A stretch of DNA of 64,000 bases, from NCBI GenBank assembly GCA_963717985.1, contig CAVQYC010000004.1, positions 496,001 to 560,000 of the forward strand, given 5' to 3'. Position numbers and translations under genes: made by a program. How positions within the stretch are numbered: position 1 is the stretch's first letter; every line of letters begins with the position of its first letter. The notes beneath the pieces were generated by a model. It saw nothing but the letters and a program-made list of their open reading frames with translations, was not told the DNA's origin and ran no database searches. Of this stretch, positions 1 to 9,547 are shown piece after piece. The DNA comes from BOG-1155 sp963717985. Lineage in GTDB: Bacteria > Desulfobacterota > Syntrophorhabdia > Syntrophorhabdales > WCHB1-27.

Positions 1-423
1 GCAAGGATCGTCATCCTCCATGCTCTCGAGCCCCTCAGGCCCAGGCCCTGGGCTAACGCATTGGCCGGTCTCGACGAGAACGAATTAGAAAAAGGCATGA
101 AGCATGAGCAGAAGGCGGAACTTAAGGAGATCAAGAAACAGGTCGAAGAATTCTGCGAGAGGATGGGCGCTTACATGGGCTCTTCTTGTTCTAAGCTGGT
201 GTCGAAGATCCTCGTTCCCCAGGGTTATCCGGTAGAAGAGATATTGGAGACGGCACACGAAGAAGGCTGCGACGTAATCGTGCTCGGGACACACGGAAAA
301 GGTTTTTTGAAGCAGGCCTTCCTTGGAAACGTCGCCGTCAAGGTCCTTGAACGCACTCGGAAGCCGGTTTTCATCATACCGCTACCCTCCGAGAAATCGG
401 ATATCGACTGGGATAAGATGTAA
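1..423 (+). CDS. Universal stress protein, C-terminal part (cut by window start)
   Basis: The frame is open from base 1, so the start codon lies upstream of the window; 140 residues are visible. The C-terminal half has the UspA nucleotide-binding signature GTHGKG followed nine residues after by GNV, then the usual last strand ending in VFIIPLP. Cytoplasmic Usp proteins bind ATP or act in stress adaptation; no specific substrate can be read from the sequence. It closely resembles the Usp gene at 823-1326 (same VLGTHGKG, LERTR and VFIIPLP segments), so the two are probably a duplicated pair now separated by a response-regulator remnant. A TTG at 61 is an internal codon and not a credible start. 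Confidence 0.9.
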   Translation, partial: ARIVILHALEPLRPRPWANALAGLDENELEKGMKHEQKAELKEIKKQVEEFCERMGAYMGSSCSKLVSKILVPQGYPVEEILETAHEEGCDVIVLGTHGKGFLKQAFLGNVAVKVLERTRKPVFIIPLPSEKSDIDWDKM

Positions 424-454
424 GAGCAACCTATTTTCAAGAAGGAGGTCTTTC

Positions 455-652
455 ATGGTCCAATTAAAGTTGACGGATGAAGAGGCGCGGACGTTGCTGA
501 ACCTGATCGAGAACTACATGCCCGAGCTCGCAGTGGAGATTCACCGCACAGAAGATGGAAGCGTCCCGGTTCGATCTTGTTATCACCGACGGGACGATGC
601 CGGATATGACAGGTGTCGAACTTGCGGAGGAAGTTCTTGCCCTCCGGTCTGA
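455..652 (+). CDS. Short chimeric ORF with N-terminus of a small conserved protein
   Basis: The ATG at 455 has a strong ribosome binding site (AAGGAGG at 442-448). The first 33 or so residues (MVQLKLTDEEARTLLNLIEN and onward) look like the start of a small helical protein family, of unknown function, that begins with a L-T-D/E-E-E-A motif. After about residue 34 the frame runs out of phase through a response-regulator receiver sequence and the translation becomes arginine- and cysteine-rich nonsense, ending at 652. I read it as a small gene whose 3' part was replaced by a deletion junction; whether the 65-residue product does anything is unknown. Confidence 0.4.
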   Translation: MVQLKLTDEEARTLLNLIENYMPELAVEIHRTEDGSVPVRSCYHRRDDAGYDRCRTCGGSSCPPV

Positions 653-800
653 TATCCCGATCATCCTCTGCACGGGCTTCGGCGATATGGCAAAGAAGCA
701 ATCTGCAAGAGATGCAGGGGTCAAAGGGTTTGTGATGAAGCCACTCACTAGGTGCGAAATTGCGAAGACGAGCAGAAAGTTACTCGACGACCCGAGATGA
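555..800 (+). pseudogene. Response-regulator receiver domain remnant
   Basis: This frame encodes the second half of a CheY-like receiver domain: FDLVITDGTMPDMTG contains the phospho-acceptor Asp in the usual D-x-x-M-P context, ILCTGF supplies the conserved Thr strand, and FVMKPL the conserved Lys-Pro. The first half of the domain (acidic pair, helices 1-2) is missing, and the frame is entered from inside the small ORF at 455 in another phase. The best match in style is the C-terminal receiver of hybrid PAS histidine kinases. It therefore looks like the leftover of a deleted kinase gene and should not be functional. Confidence 0.75.
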
Positions 801-822
801 ACGGAAGAAAGGGAGGATAAGG

Positions 823-1326
823 ATGATTCCGCAAATCAAGAAGGTTCTTTATGCCACCGATCTTACGAAGAACTCGTCGTATGCGGCTTACTTTGCTGCG
901 GATATGGCGCGAAAACATGATGCAAAGGTTGTGATCTTCCACTGCATAGCGCCAATTCACCCTGCCATTTACTATGAGATAGGCATTCCCGACGAAGACG
1001 GAGTTCTGGAGACGCTAAGAGAGCGGGAGAAAGGCGAAGCCGTCGCCGAGATCAGGAAGAGACTGCAGGAATTCTACCAGAAGGTGGAGTCCGAGATTGG
1101 TTCTCCGTACGTTGGCCCCGTCTCCGATATCACCATCGTGGTGGGTTATCCCGTGGAAGAGATCCTGAAGGCAGCCGAGGGATGTGACGTGATCGTCCTC
1201 GGGACCCACGGGAAAGGATGGTTGAAACAGACTTTTCTCGGGAGCGTGGCCCGTTCAGTGCTGGAGAGGACCCGGATACCGGTTTTCATCATCCCGCTGC
1301 CATCTGACCAAAGCAGCGTTGACTGA
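823..1326 (+). CDS. Universal stress protein (UspA family)
   Basis: A complete 167-residue Usp. The ATG at 823 is chosen because it follows GGGAGG at 810-815 and begins the family's usual MIPQIKKVLYATDL strand; the upstream in-frame ATG/ATA codons sit in the receiver remnant. ATP-binding Usp signature G-x-x-G then nine residues then G-S is present as GTHGKG...LGSVA near residues 125-142. The length is slightly above the common 140-150 residues because of an insertion after helix 1 (residues 50-90) that carries charged heptads. It would be cytoplasmic and dimeric like the family. It is a paralogue of the partial gene at 1-423. Confidence 0.92.
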   Translation: MIPQIKKVLYATDLTKNSSYAAYFAADMARKHDAKVVIFHCIAPIHPAIYYEIGIPDEDGVLETLREREKGEAVAEIRKRLQEFYQKVESEIGSPYVGPVSDITIVVGYPVEEILKAAEGCDVIVLGTHGKGWLKQTFLGSVARSVLERTRIPVFIIPLPSDQSSVD

Positions 1327-1404
1327 GCCGCGATCTAAGGTATCCACGCCCGCAGGGAGGTAACTGCGATGGTGCGCATCCCCGAACGAGATGGGCATTG
1401 CGGA

Positions 1405-3363
<1,959 letters not shown>

Positions 3364-3587
3364 TCGGCCCTCCTTTTCCCTGTCATTAATAAAAACCCGA
3401 AAATATATATAACATACGGCGCTCAATCGGGAATTGCAACCTGAGTCCCTCAGGTAGGTAGCGTTGATATCCACCTATGCTCTTTGTGCCAATGCACGTG
3501 AGACACCTTCTCACCACTCGCGTTTTCAACATTATGAATGGTTATCCTCAGAAATTGTGAAGTAAGGAAAATCACCAGTTGTAGGTG
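3364..3587. other. ftsH upstream intergenic region
   Basis: AT-rich 224-bp stretch between ftsH and the left end of the mobile element. It must hold the ftsH promoter (reading minus), but I see only AT-rich -10-like words and no convincing -35/-10 pair, and no ORF with family features. Confidence 0.5.
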
Positions 3588-3599
3588 CTATACGTAACA
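3588..3599 (+). repeat. Left terminal inverted repeat of the recombinase element
   Basis: CTATACGTAACA; exact reverse complement of 6859-6870. The 7 bp just outside (3581-3587, GTAGGTG) recur just outside the right end, as expected of an overlap region or target duplication. Confidence 0.8.
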
Positions 3600-3713
3600 T
3601 ATCCTGCTTTCTCTCGTGATATTATATAGTTACAAATCATTTTCCATTATCCCTTTTCCGCGCGTTTCTGTCAATGCAAATCATCTTCTTTCTTGGGGCA
3701 TCAACAGGCTCCT

Positions 3714-4916
3714 TTACTCCTCTTCATGCCAGACCTTTCCCTCTTTCACGTCGTAAAGGTTAAAACGAGCGCCCTGGTTGTCGGTGGGATTGAGCCAGAG
3801 CATGCGAGTAAATACTTTTTCTGCATCCCTCATCCGGCCGAAGCGCCACAGGCAAAGGCCGTAGCCGTGAAGACAGCGGAGGAACGGACGGTTGTCTGTG
3901 CAGCCCCAGGGAAGGAGACCGTCAAAGTCCTTGCCGAGAGAGAGCTCTCCGATCTTCACTCCTATGTCGTAATGGCGGACTGCCGTATCAGGATCCCGAT
4001 GGAACGCGAAGTTGCCTAGGTGAGCGTGGGCGTCCAGACAGCGGAGATCGGCCTTAAGGACGTCCATGAGCATGCGGATTGCCTTCCTGCGGTCGCCCAT
4101 TTCTTTCATATCTACCGCTTCCAGGATAGGGTCCGTATCGGGATTGTCGGGATCTTCGCCGGGAAGGACCTGCTCCATCTCGTATTCGGGTCTCAGACCT
4201 CGTTTGATGATCGGCCTCGCCCATGGCTCTATCGGCTCGTCGGGTTCTCCCCAATAGTGTTCCTTGGGGTCCCACGTTCCCATTTCATGCAGCTTCAGGG
4301 GTGTAAGGCCAAGAGCGGGTATGTCCGTGCGAGAGGCCTTGATCGAGCCTGCGAGGTAGGGATGGCCTCCATAACGCCACTTCCGCCGCGGCGATACGGT
4401 GACGATCTCCCCCGGCATTGTCTCCCAGGCCCCCGAGGGCCGAAGGGTAAGAACATGGTCCTTCCCGAGAATGCGGCAGGAGATAGCGTTTCCCTTGACG
4501 GCAAGGGCGATGAGCTGGAGGTCCTCGCTCATGTCGATCTCATCCTCTGTTGCCTTCGGCTTCTTGCTCAGTGAGATCTGAGGGTATGGCTCGATGCCGA
4601 GCCATGTGCGGTAAGCGGCAATGTAGTCGGCTCCTTTAGAGCCTTCGGGGAAGATAAGATCGCTCGCCGAGACGACGTGTTCGAATGCGTCCTCGCGGCG
4701 GAGCTTCGCCGTCAGCCCCCGACGCTCGTTCCCATCGTAATCGATCTCTTTTACCGTCACCGGCTCTCCGACCACAAAAGCGTCTGTGGGCATGGCAACC
4801 TCGTCTTCGATGACCTGCCGGAAGGCCCAGAGCTGCTCGTCGTCGCCGTCGGCGTCGACGGTAATGTCATCAACCAGATCGTTCAGTTCCTCTTGGCTCT
4901 TTTTATCACCCGCCAT
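3714..4916 (-). CDS. TPR-containing protein carried by recombinase element
   Basis: 400 residues, soluble, strongly acidic at the N-terminus (DDLVDDITVDADGDDE). The C-terminal 130 residues form helical TPR-like repeats with the conspicuous segment LPWGCTDNRPFLR, seen in a family of TPR proteins of unknown role, and end in a repeat with W-L-N-P-T-D-N. The middle (about 60-200) is a beta-rich region I do not recognise. Its ATG at 4916 lies 34 bp inside the end of the upstream recombinase gene, so translation is probably coupled and the protein belongs to the element rather than being a chance neighbour. It could be an accessory for recombination, target choice or regulation; nothing in the sequence decides this. 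Confidence 0.75.
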   Translation of the reverse strand: MAGDKKSQEELNDLVDDITVDADGDDEQLWAFRQVIEDEVAMPTDAFVVGEPVTVKEIDYDGNERRGLTAKLRREDAFEHVVSASDLIFPEGSKGADYIAAYRTWLGIEPYPQISLSKKPKATEDEIDMSEDLQLIALAVKGNAISCRILGKDHVLTLRPSGAWETMPGEIVTVSPRRKWRYGGHPYLAGSIKASRTDIPALGLTPLKLHEMGTWDPKEHYWGEPDEPIEPWARPIIKRGLRPEYEMEQVLPGEDPDNPDTDPILEAVDMKEMGDRRKAIRMLMDVLKADLRCLDAHAHLGNFAFHRDPDTAVRHYDIGVKIGELSLGKDFDGLLPWGCTDNRPFLRCLHGYGLCLWRFGRMRDAEKVFTRMLWLNPTDNQGARFNLYDVKEGKVWHEEE

Positions 4917-5803
4917 CCATGGCTCCTTTCTTCGTCCTCTCTCCCTTGCATCCTTTGCAGCACCAGCTCCATAGCCTTGTAGTAGTCCTGGCGAACCTTG
5001 AGGTTCGCCACCCGGCAGTACCGCTGGGTCGTGGTAATATGCTCGTGTCCCAAAAGGTCCTGGATAGTGGCAAGGTCGGCCTCGGCATTCAGAAGCTGCG
5101 TGGCGAAGGTGTGCCTCAGCCTATGGCACGACACCTTAAGTCCGCTCTTTCGCCCATAGTATTCGATCCTCTTCTGGATGCCCCGTACAGATATCGGCGT
5201 GTCCGTGTGAGGGCCCTTTTGCACGAGGAACAATCCCTTCGCCTTCGACAACCTTTTTTGCAGATAGGCGGAAAGGGCGATGCGGGCATCGTCGCTCAAG
5301 TAGACGACCCTATCCTTGGCGCCTTTTCCATTAAGCACGAACACCTGCCTTTTCCGGTAATCTACCGCATCTACCGTAAGATGGGCAACCTCTTCGACCC
5401 TGAGGCCCGAGCGGAGCATGAGCATGAACATGGCCCTGTCCCTCGGGTCTCTGATTACGGCAAAAAGCCTGTTTGCCTGGTCGTCTTTGAGGCAACGGGG
5501 GAGAGGCTTCGGCAGACGTATAGATACGTGGCTGATGGGATTGGCCATCGCCGTCTTTTCCTCGTCGATGAGGTGTTCGAAGAAGAGATGCAGGGTCTGC
5601 AGATGGCAGGCAATCGTTTTCGGCGCCCGTCGCTTCCGCAAAAGATGATCTACGTATGCCCCTATCTCGCGGCGGGTCGTTTTTTCAAGAGGAACGCGCA
5701 GCCATAGGGTAAACTGATCTATCCTGTTCATGTAGTTCTTGATCGTATGGGCAGAGAAGTTCTTTCTCTTCAACGATCTCCGGTATCTCTCAGTAATCTC
5801 CAT
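4883..5803 (-). CDS. Tyrosine recombinase, second of pair
   Basis: 306-residue XerC/D-type site-specific recombinase. An N-terminal SAM-like core-binding domain (residues about 1-85) precedes the catalytic domain, in which I see the Arg of LRSGLRVEEV, the Lys-containing beta turn GKGAKDR, the H-x-x-R box HRLRHTFA, the second His in LLGHEHITTTQRY and the nucleophilic Tyr in that same segment. The ATG at 5803 follows GGGAGGG; the frame continues upstream to 6070 only as antisense of the first recombinase gene. It overlaps the upstream recombinase by 14 bp and the downstream TPR gene by 34 bp. It would cut and join the element ends with its partner. Confidence 0.9.
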   Translation of the reverse strand: MEITERYRRSLKRKNFSAHTIKNYMNRIDQFTLWLRVPLEKTTRREIGAYVDHLLRKRRAPKTIACHLQTLHLFFEHLIDEEKTAMANPISHVSIRLPKPLPRCLKDDQANRLFAVIRDPRDRAMFMLMLRSGLRVEEVAHLTVDAVDYRKRQVFVLNGKGAKDRVVYLSDDARIALSAYLQKRLSKAKGLFLVQKGPHTDTPISVRGIQKRIEYYGRKSGLKVSCHRLRHTFATQLLNAEADLATIQDLLGHEHITTTQRYCRVANLKVRQDYYKAMELVLQRMQGREDEERSHGWRVIKRAKRN

Positions 5804-6785
5804 CGATCCCTCCCTTCTCGATAAGCGCCATAGCCCGGAAGTATTCTTCTTCCCTTGTTTTATCCGTGAGTCTCGCATAGCGGCGGGTGACCTCGATGTC
5901 TTGATGGCCCAAAAGCTGTTGGAGAACTTCAAGACGCATGCCGGCGTTGAGAAGCTCGCTTGCGAAGGTGTGACGGAGACAATGAACCGTGTAGCCTTTA
6001 TGTTCCAAACGCGCCTTTTTGATGTAGTGCATAAAGCGGCTCCTCGCGGCGCTGTAGCAAAGACGGCCATGCTGGCCGCAGAAGATGAACTTTTCTTCCT
6101 TGTCCCTTGTAGCGAGCCAGCGCTTCAAGGCGAAGACGGCATCGTTGCTCAAATAGACCGCCCTACCCATGTTGTTCTTCTCTCCTTCCATGATATGGAC
6201 CTTCTTCTCCTTGAGATCGACGTCGTTCATCGTAAGGTTCAGGACCTCGCCGATCCGCATGCCTGTCCGCAGAAGAAGAAGGATCAATACGCGGTCCCTG
6301 GCATTGTCTATAACTTCGATGAGCCTTCTTACATCCTTGGGATTCATCGCCCGGGGAAGCGCGTCGGGGAGCTTCAATCTGATTGTCTTTTTGAGGAGCA
6401 ATGGGGAGAGGACTTCCTGCTCCATCAAGAAATGCAGAAAAGCTACAATGGACGCCATCCTGGTCTTAATCGTCGAGACATGCATGCCCCGGTCTTGCTC
6501 ATGTTCAATGAAGGCTTCAAGATCGGAGCGTTGGATCTGCGCAATGTCGCTTTTGCCTGATGCTCCATAAAACTGGAGAAAGAACATGATCGAGGTGAAG
6601 GAGCCTTCGAGCGTCTTCGGCTTGTGATTCGCCCGCCACTTATAGCGCAGGTAGTTCTCGAAGTGCTCCTTGGCGGGGAGGTCCAGAGGATGGAGCCTTT
6701 CAAGGACATGATCGATCGGGGTTCGGTCGCGTACGGCTTCGTTGCTGCTGACTGACTGGTGAGATTCCTGTTTCGCCTGGGTCAT
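5790..6785 (-). CDS. Tyrosine recombinase, first of pair
   Basis: 331 residues. N-terminal SAM-like domain (about 35-125) with the charged YLRYKWRANHKPKTLEG start, then a catalytic domain with RTGMRIGEV (first Arg), a strand-turn bearing Lys in EGEKNNMGR, HCLRHTFA (His and second Arg), LLGHQDIEVTRRY (His/Trp position and Tyr). ATG at 6785 is supported by AAAGGAGGAAG; longer in-frame start at 6851 has no ribosome site. It is the first gene of the element's three-gene operon and differs clearly from the second recombinase (about one quarter of positions look alike), so the pair is not a recent duplication and may act as a heterotetramer. Confidence 0.9.
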   Translation of the reverse strand: MTQAKQESHQSVSSNEAVRDRTPIDHVLERLHPLDLPAKEHFENYLRYKWRANHKPKTLEGSFTSIMFFLQFYGASGKSDIAQIQRSDLEAFIEHEQDRGMHVSTIKTRMASIVAFLHFLMEQEVLSPLLLKKTIRLKLPDALPRAMNPKDVRRLIEVIDNARDRVLILLLLRTGMRIGEVLNLTMNDVDLKEKKVHIMEGEKNNMGRAVYLSNDAVFALKRWLATRDKEEKFIFCGQHGRLCYSAARSRFMHYIKKARLEHKGYTVHCLRHTFASELLNAGMRLEVLQQLLGHQDIEVTRRYARLTDKTREEEYFRAMALIEKGGIDGDY

Positions 6786-6858
6786 ATCTTCCTCCTTTTG
6801 TTGGAGAAAAAGCAGGATAAGATGATGAACCCCGGCCCATCCGGGAGTCAAGACATTT

Positions 6859-6870
6859 TGTTACGTATAG
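6859..6870 (-). repeat. Right terminal inverted repeat of the recombinase element
   Basis: TGTTACGTATAG, exact inverse of the left end at 3588-3599, followed directly by the second copy of GTAGGTG (6871-6877). Confidence 0.8.
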
Positions 6871-6966
6871 GTAGGTGCAACCCGGCTTGAAGGCACACCG
6901 GATCGAATCCAGGGCAAGTGCTTCTTTACTTCCGGGGAGTCTCAGCGAGGTGGAGGCTGAGAGGAC

Positions 6967-7113
6967 CCGGATCGGGTGGACGACGGCATGGTCGGAATCG
7001 ATGAGATTTGGATGCGATCTGAGCGCTGTAGACCGTAGGCGTACTGCCGTACGTCGGAGGTCACGAGCGGAACAGGGCGCCAAAGATCGCGATTTTGATC
7101 ATGCCGTCGTCCG
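6967..7113. repeat. Dispersed structured repeat, copy A
   Basis: Intergenic element whose outer arms GGACGACGGCATGGTC (about 6977-6992) and GATCATGCCGTCGTCC (about 7096-7111) are inverted copies with one mismatch. In the middle lies the family core GACCGTAGGCGTAC then GTACGTCGGAGGTC, itself an imperfect hairpin. It shares GGATCGGGTGGACG and the block CGGAATCGATGAGATTTG with copy B, and GGTGGACGACGGCATGG with copy C. No ORF in it has family features. Confidence 0.7.
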
Positions 7114-7158
7114 GCCGACCAAGAAGACCAAGAAAAAGAGAAGAGAAAAGAAAAATGA

Positions 7159-7866
7159 CTAGACGAGAAACCGCCTGAACCAGTCTACCGACGTGGTGAT
7201 CGCCCTCTCCCGGTGCCCCGGAACGGAGAAGACATGGTCCGCCCCCTTGATCAGGTCGAATTTCTTCGGCCTTTTCGCATGCTCATAGATGGCCTTCCCC
7301 TCGCGGCTGGGGACCACCTCGTCGGCCTCCCCGTGGATCACGAGGGCGCAGGAAACCCCTTTCGCCTCGACGAGAAGATCGTACCGCGCAAAATCTTCGT
7401 ATAGGGCGTCCTTGAACTCTATCTCGGAGAGCGATCTGTCATCGTTCTTTTCCAGCAGGTAGGGCGTGGCCCACAGGGATACGCACCGGATGCGCCTGTC
7501 GCGGGCTGCTTTGACAAGGGAGGTGGAGCCTCCAAAGCTGCTCCCGAGGAGGCCGACTTTCCCCGCATCGAGAGACGGATGGCCGAAGACCCACTCGGCT
7601 ACAGCATCCAGGTTTGCGACCCTCCCGGTCAGGGTCGTCTCCTCAATGCTCCCGTCGCTTTCCCCGCAGCCCTGATAATCGAACCTGCAGCTCGCCACGC
7701 CCGCGGCCTGGAATGCCGCGGAGAGGGCGACATACTTGGAGCTGTCTTTTGAGCTTATCAGGCCGTGCGAAAGGATCACGCAGGGAAATCGCCCGCTTCT
7801 GCCCGGCACGGTGAGGATGCCTCTGATCCGGTAGGGACCGGATCTGATCTCACACTGCTCCGTCAT
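7159..7866 (-). CDS. Alpha/beta hydrolase
   Basis: 235-residue cytoplasmic serine hydrolase with the full catalytic triad: nucleophile elbow G-S-S-F-G-G, acid in EADEVVP and His in GADHVFS near the C-terminus. The oxyanion region SHGLISSKDS and the strand SCRFDYQGCGESDG match the small peptidase/esterase-like group that includes 2-hydroxymuconic-type and YqhR-like hydrolases, so substrate cannot be assigned. The start at 7866 overlaps the end of the RNase H-like gene by 17 bp, and both sit downstream of lptF-lptG on the same strand, suggesting cotranscription. Confidence 0.88.
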   Translation of the reverse strand: MTEQCEIRSGPYRIRGILTVPGRSGRFPCVILSHGLISSKDSSKYVALSAAFQAAGVASCRFDYQGCGESDGSIEETTLTGRVANLDAVAEWVFGHPSLDAGKVGLLGSSFGGSTSLVKAARDRRIRCVSLWATPYLLEKNDDRSLSEIEFKDALYEDFARYDLLVEAKGVSCALVIHGEADEVVPSREGKAIYEHAKRPKKFDLIKGADHVFSVPGHRERAITTSVDWFRRFLV

Positions 7867-8407
7867 TGCTCAATTCCTTCAGTTCTTTCATTTCCTTCAG
7901 TTTCTCCAGTTCCTTCAGTTCCTCAAGCTCCTTCATTTCCTCCAGTCGCCGGGTAAAGATCTCCTCAAGGGGGATAAGATTTATCACGTCTTCCTTGTTA
8001 TACTCAAGGAGCAGCTTCAACGCCCCCAACTGTCCTTTTTTCACATATTTTTCCCACAGTTGTATGGCTTTATAACCGTCTATCCCCGCGGTCTTCCTCT
8101 TTATGCCGTACATCTTCTCCAGCTCTTTCAGACCGCCGCGCAGGCCCAGGTATTTCTTCACCTTAAAGAGGTCAAGGGAAGAGCAGGCCCCTTTCAGGTC
8201 GAGATTGAAATACTTGTCCAGCGTCGGCAGGTCGAAAAGGTCTCCGTTAAAGGTGACGATCGTCTTCGCCCTGCCGAGCACCTGCTCCAGGTTGTGCGTA
8301 GTCACGTCGTCGCCGTAAAACTGGACGAAGCCGCCCGGCTCGCAGAAAATACCGATCACGCACACATTCCCTTGTCTATCCGTTTCAATATCGAGATACG
8401 CCTTCAT
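7850..8407 (-). CDS. RNase H-like 3'-5' exonuclease domain protein (YprB type)
   Basis: 185 residues from the ATG at 8407; a GTG at 8434 is the alternative start and lies closer to AAAGGAG than is ideal. The acidic catalytic sites of the DnaQ/RNase H-like fold are visible: YLDIET (DxE), VTFNGDLFDLPTL (Asp in motif II) and EYNKEDVINLI (the last Asp). This matches the YprB ribonuclease H-like domain, predicted to act on nucleic acid. The C-terminal 30 residues are a low-complexity run built of E-L-K-E/M-K-E-L units encoded by a degenerate TTCCTTCAG-type DNA microrepeat (about 7866-7950), absent from the family core. The 3' end overlaps the hydrolase gene. Confidence 0.82.
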   Translation of the reverse strand: MKAYLDIETDRQGNVCVIGIFCEPGGFVQFYGDDVTTHNLEQVLGRAKTIVTFNGDLFDLPTLDKYFNLDLKGACSSLDLFKVKKYLGLRGGLKELEKMYGIKRKTAGIDGYKAIQLWEKYVKKGQLGALKLLLEYNKEDVINLIPLEEIFTRRLEEMKELEELKELEKLKEMKELKELSNDGAV

Positions 8408-8455
8408 CCTTACAGTACAACTCCTTTCAGGCACTCCATTCCAATGGTCTATATT

Positions 8456-9547
8456 TCAGGTCTTCACCGTTACTATACCTATGACACCGAGAGAGAAGAA
8501 GAGCATGTTGGAGAGCCAGGCGGCGAAGAGGGGCGGAAAGGCTTCCTTGTAGCCGAGGGAGAGCGCGATCGAATCAAACCCCCAGTAAGAGAACCCGACA
8601 CAAATGCCTGAAAAGATCCCCTTTGACACGTTCTTCGTCTTGGAATACCGCAAGCCCACCGAGAAGCCCGCGAGCACCATAATGATGTTGATGAAGGGGA
8701 AGGCGATTTTGTTGTCCAGGTCTACCATATATCTCCTCACGTCATGCCCGTTTCGCTTGAGCTTGCCCATGTACCTCTCAAGCTCCCCGTAGCTCATCTC
8801 TTCGGGATTCTTGTCCACGATCTTGAACAGCGAAGGCGGCTCGGTGACAAGGCCCGCCATTGTCTTGTACGCCGTCCTCGACTCTATGCCGTCGTCTTTG
8901 AAAGTCCTTTCCACCACATCGGCGAATACCCACTGGCCTTTTTTCTCATCTCCCTTCCAGACGCCCGTCTTCGCGTCATATCGTTTCTGGACGGAGTACG
9001 TGTCCGACAGCTCGAGCACGGTAAGTCCCCTGATCTCGTCTGTTTTGATATTGTAGAAGTCTATGTTGCATATCCGGTTCCCCCGCTTGAACCATATCTT
9101 GTCGTTCTTAAAGACTACGTAGGTCTGGTCTTCCTTGATCCTGACCCTGAGCAGATACTCCGCTGAGGTTGAGGTGTAGGGTATGATCCACTCCGAAAGC
9201 GCGAAGGAGAGGACCATGAGGACCAGCGAGAAGACAAGGAGGGGCTTCATCAGCGAAAACGTGCTGATCCCCGACGTCCTTATGATGATCACCTCGTTCC
9301 CCCTTATCATCATGACAATGAGCACCAATATGGAGATAAGGAACGCCAGGGGAAGGAGCAGGTTGAAGTTGTTGGGGATGTTGAGGGCGACATATCCCAT
9401 GCCCAGGCCGAACTTCGAGAACGTCTGGGTAAAAATATCCAGGTGGTCAAAAAAGTCGATCATCGTAAAAATAATGATCCCCGCAAGCTCGCAGATGAGC
9501 AGCAGCCTTATTGTATTGCCGATGAGGTACTTATCCAGTCTGCGCAT
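8456..9547 (-). CDS. lptG: LPS export permease LptG
   Basis: 363-residue inner-membrane protein of the LptB2FG transporter that pulls LPS out of the inner membrane. N-terminal helices (about 12-35, 55-85, 98-120) flank the conserved IVMMIRGNEVIIIRTSGIS cytoplasmic coupling segment; a periplasmic jellyroll (about 130-265) follows; three C-terminal helices begin at FPFINIIMVLAGFSVGLRYS. Assignment to LptG rather than LptF rests on its position second in the pair and on this C-terminal region. Its ATG at 9547 overlaps lptF by 17 bp. The ATPase LptB is not in the window. Confidence 0.88.
   Translation of the reverse strand: MRRLDKYLIGNTIRLLLICELAGIIIFTMIDFFDHLDIFTQTFSKFGLGMGYVALNIPNNFNLLLPLAFLISILVLIVMMIRGNEVIIIRTSGISTFSLMKPLLVFSLVLMVLSFALSEWIIPYTSTSAEYLLRVRIKEDQTYVVFKNDKIWFKRGNRICNIDFYNIKTDEIRGLTVLELSDTYSVQKRYDAKTGVWKGDEKKGQWVFADVVERTFKDDGIESRTAYKTMAGLVTEPPSLFKIVDKNPEEMSYGELERYMGKLKRNGHDVRRYMVDLDNKIAFPFINIIMVLAGFSVGLRYSKTKNVSKGIFSGICVGFSYWGFDSIALSLGYKEAFPPLFAAWLSNMLFFSLGVIGIVTVKT

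Larger units (their letters stand above)
3588..6870 (-). mobile_element. Tyrosine-recombinase element (two recombinases plus TPR protein)
   Basis: A 3283-bp unit that I delimit from sequence alone. Its ends are perfect 12-bp inverted repeats, CTATACGTAACA at 3588-3599 and TGTTACGTATAG at 6859-6870. They are flanked by identical 7-bp direct copies, GTAGGTG at 3581-3587 and 6871-6877. Inside lie only three minus-strand genes with overlapping ends: recombinase 5790-6785, recombinase 4883-5803 and TPR protein 3714-4916. Joining the ends would give 12-bp inverted arms around a 7-bp spacer, which is the architecture of a tyrosine-recombinase crossover site. It resembles recombinase-in-trio and Tn554-like elements in gene layout, but the third gene is not a recombinase. 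Insertion lies upstream of ftsH. Confidence 0.8.

Noticed and set aside
5803..6070. N-terminal extension of the second recombinase to 6070
   Set aside because: It is antisense to nothing useful, overlaps the first recombinase out of frame, and the ATG at 5803 has a strong ribosome site.
7866..7950. Short direct repeats resembling a CRISPR or tandem array
   Set aside because: The units are 6-12 bp, degenerate, without unique spacers, and code for the tail of an ORF.
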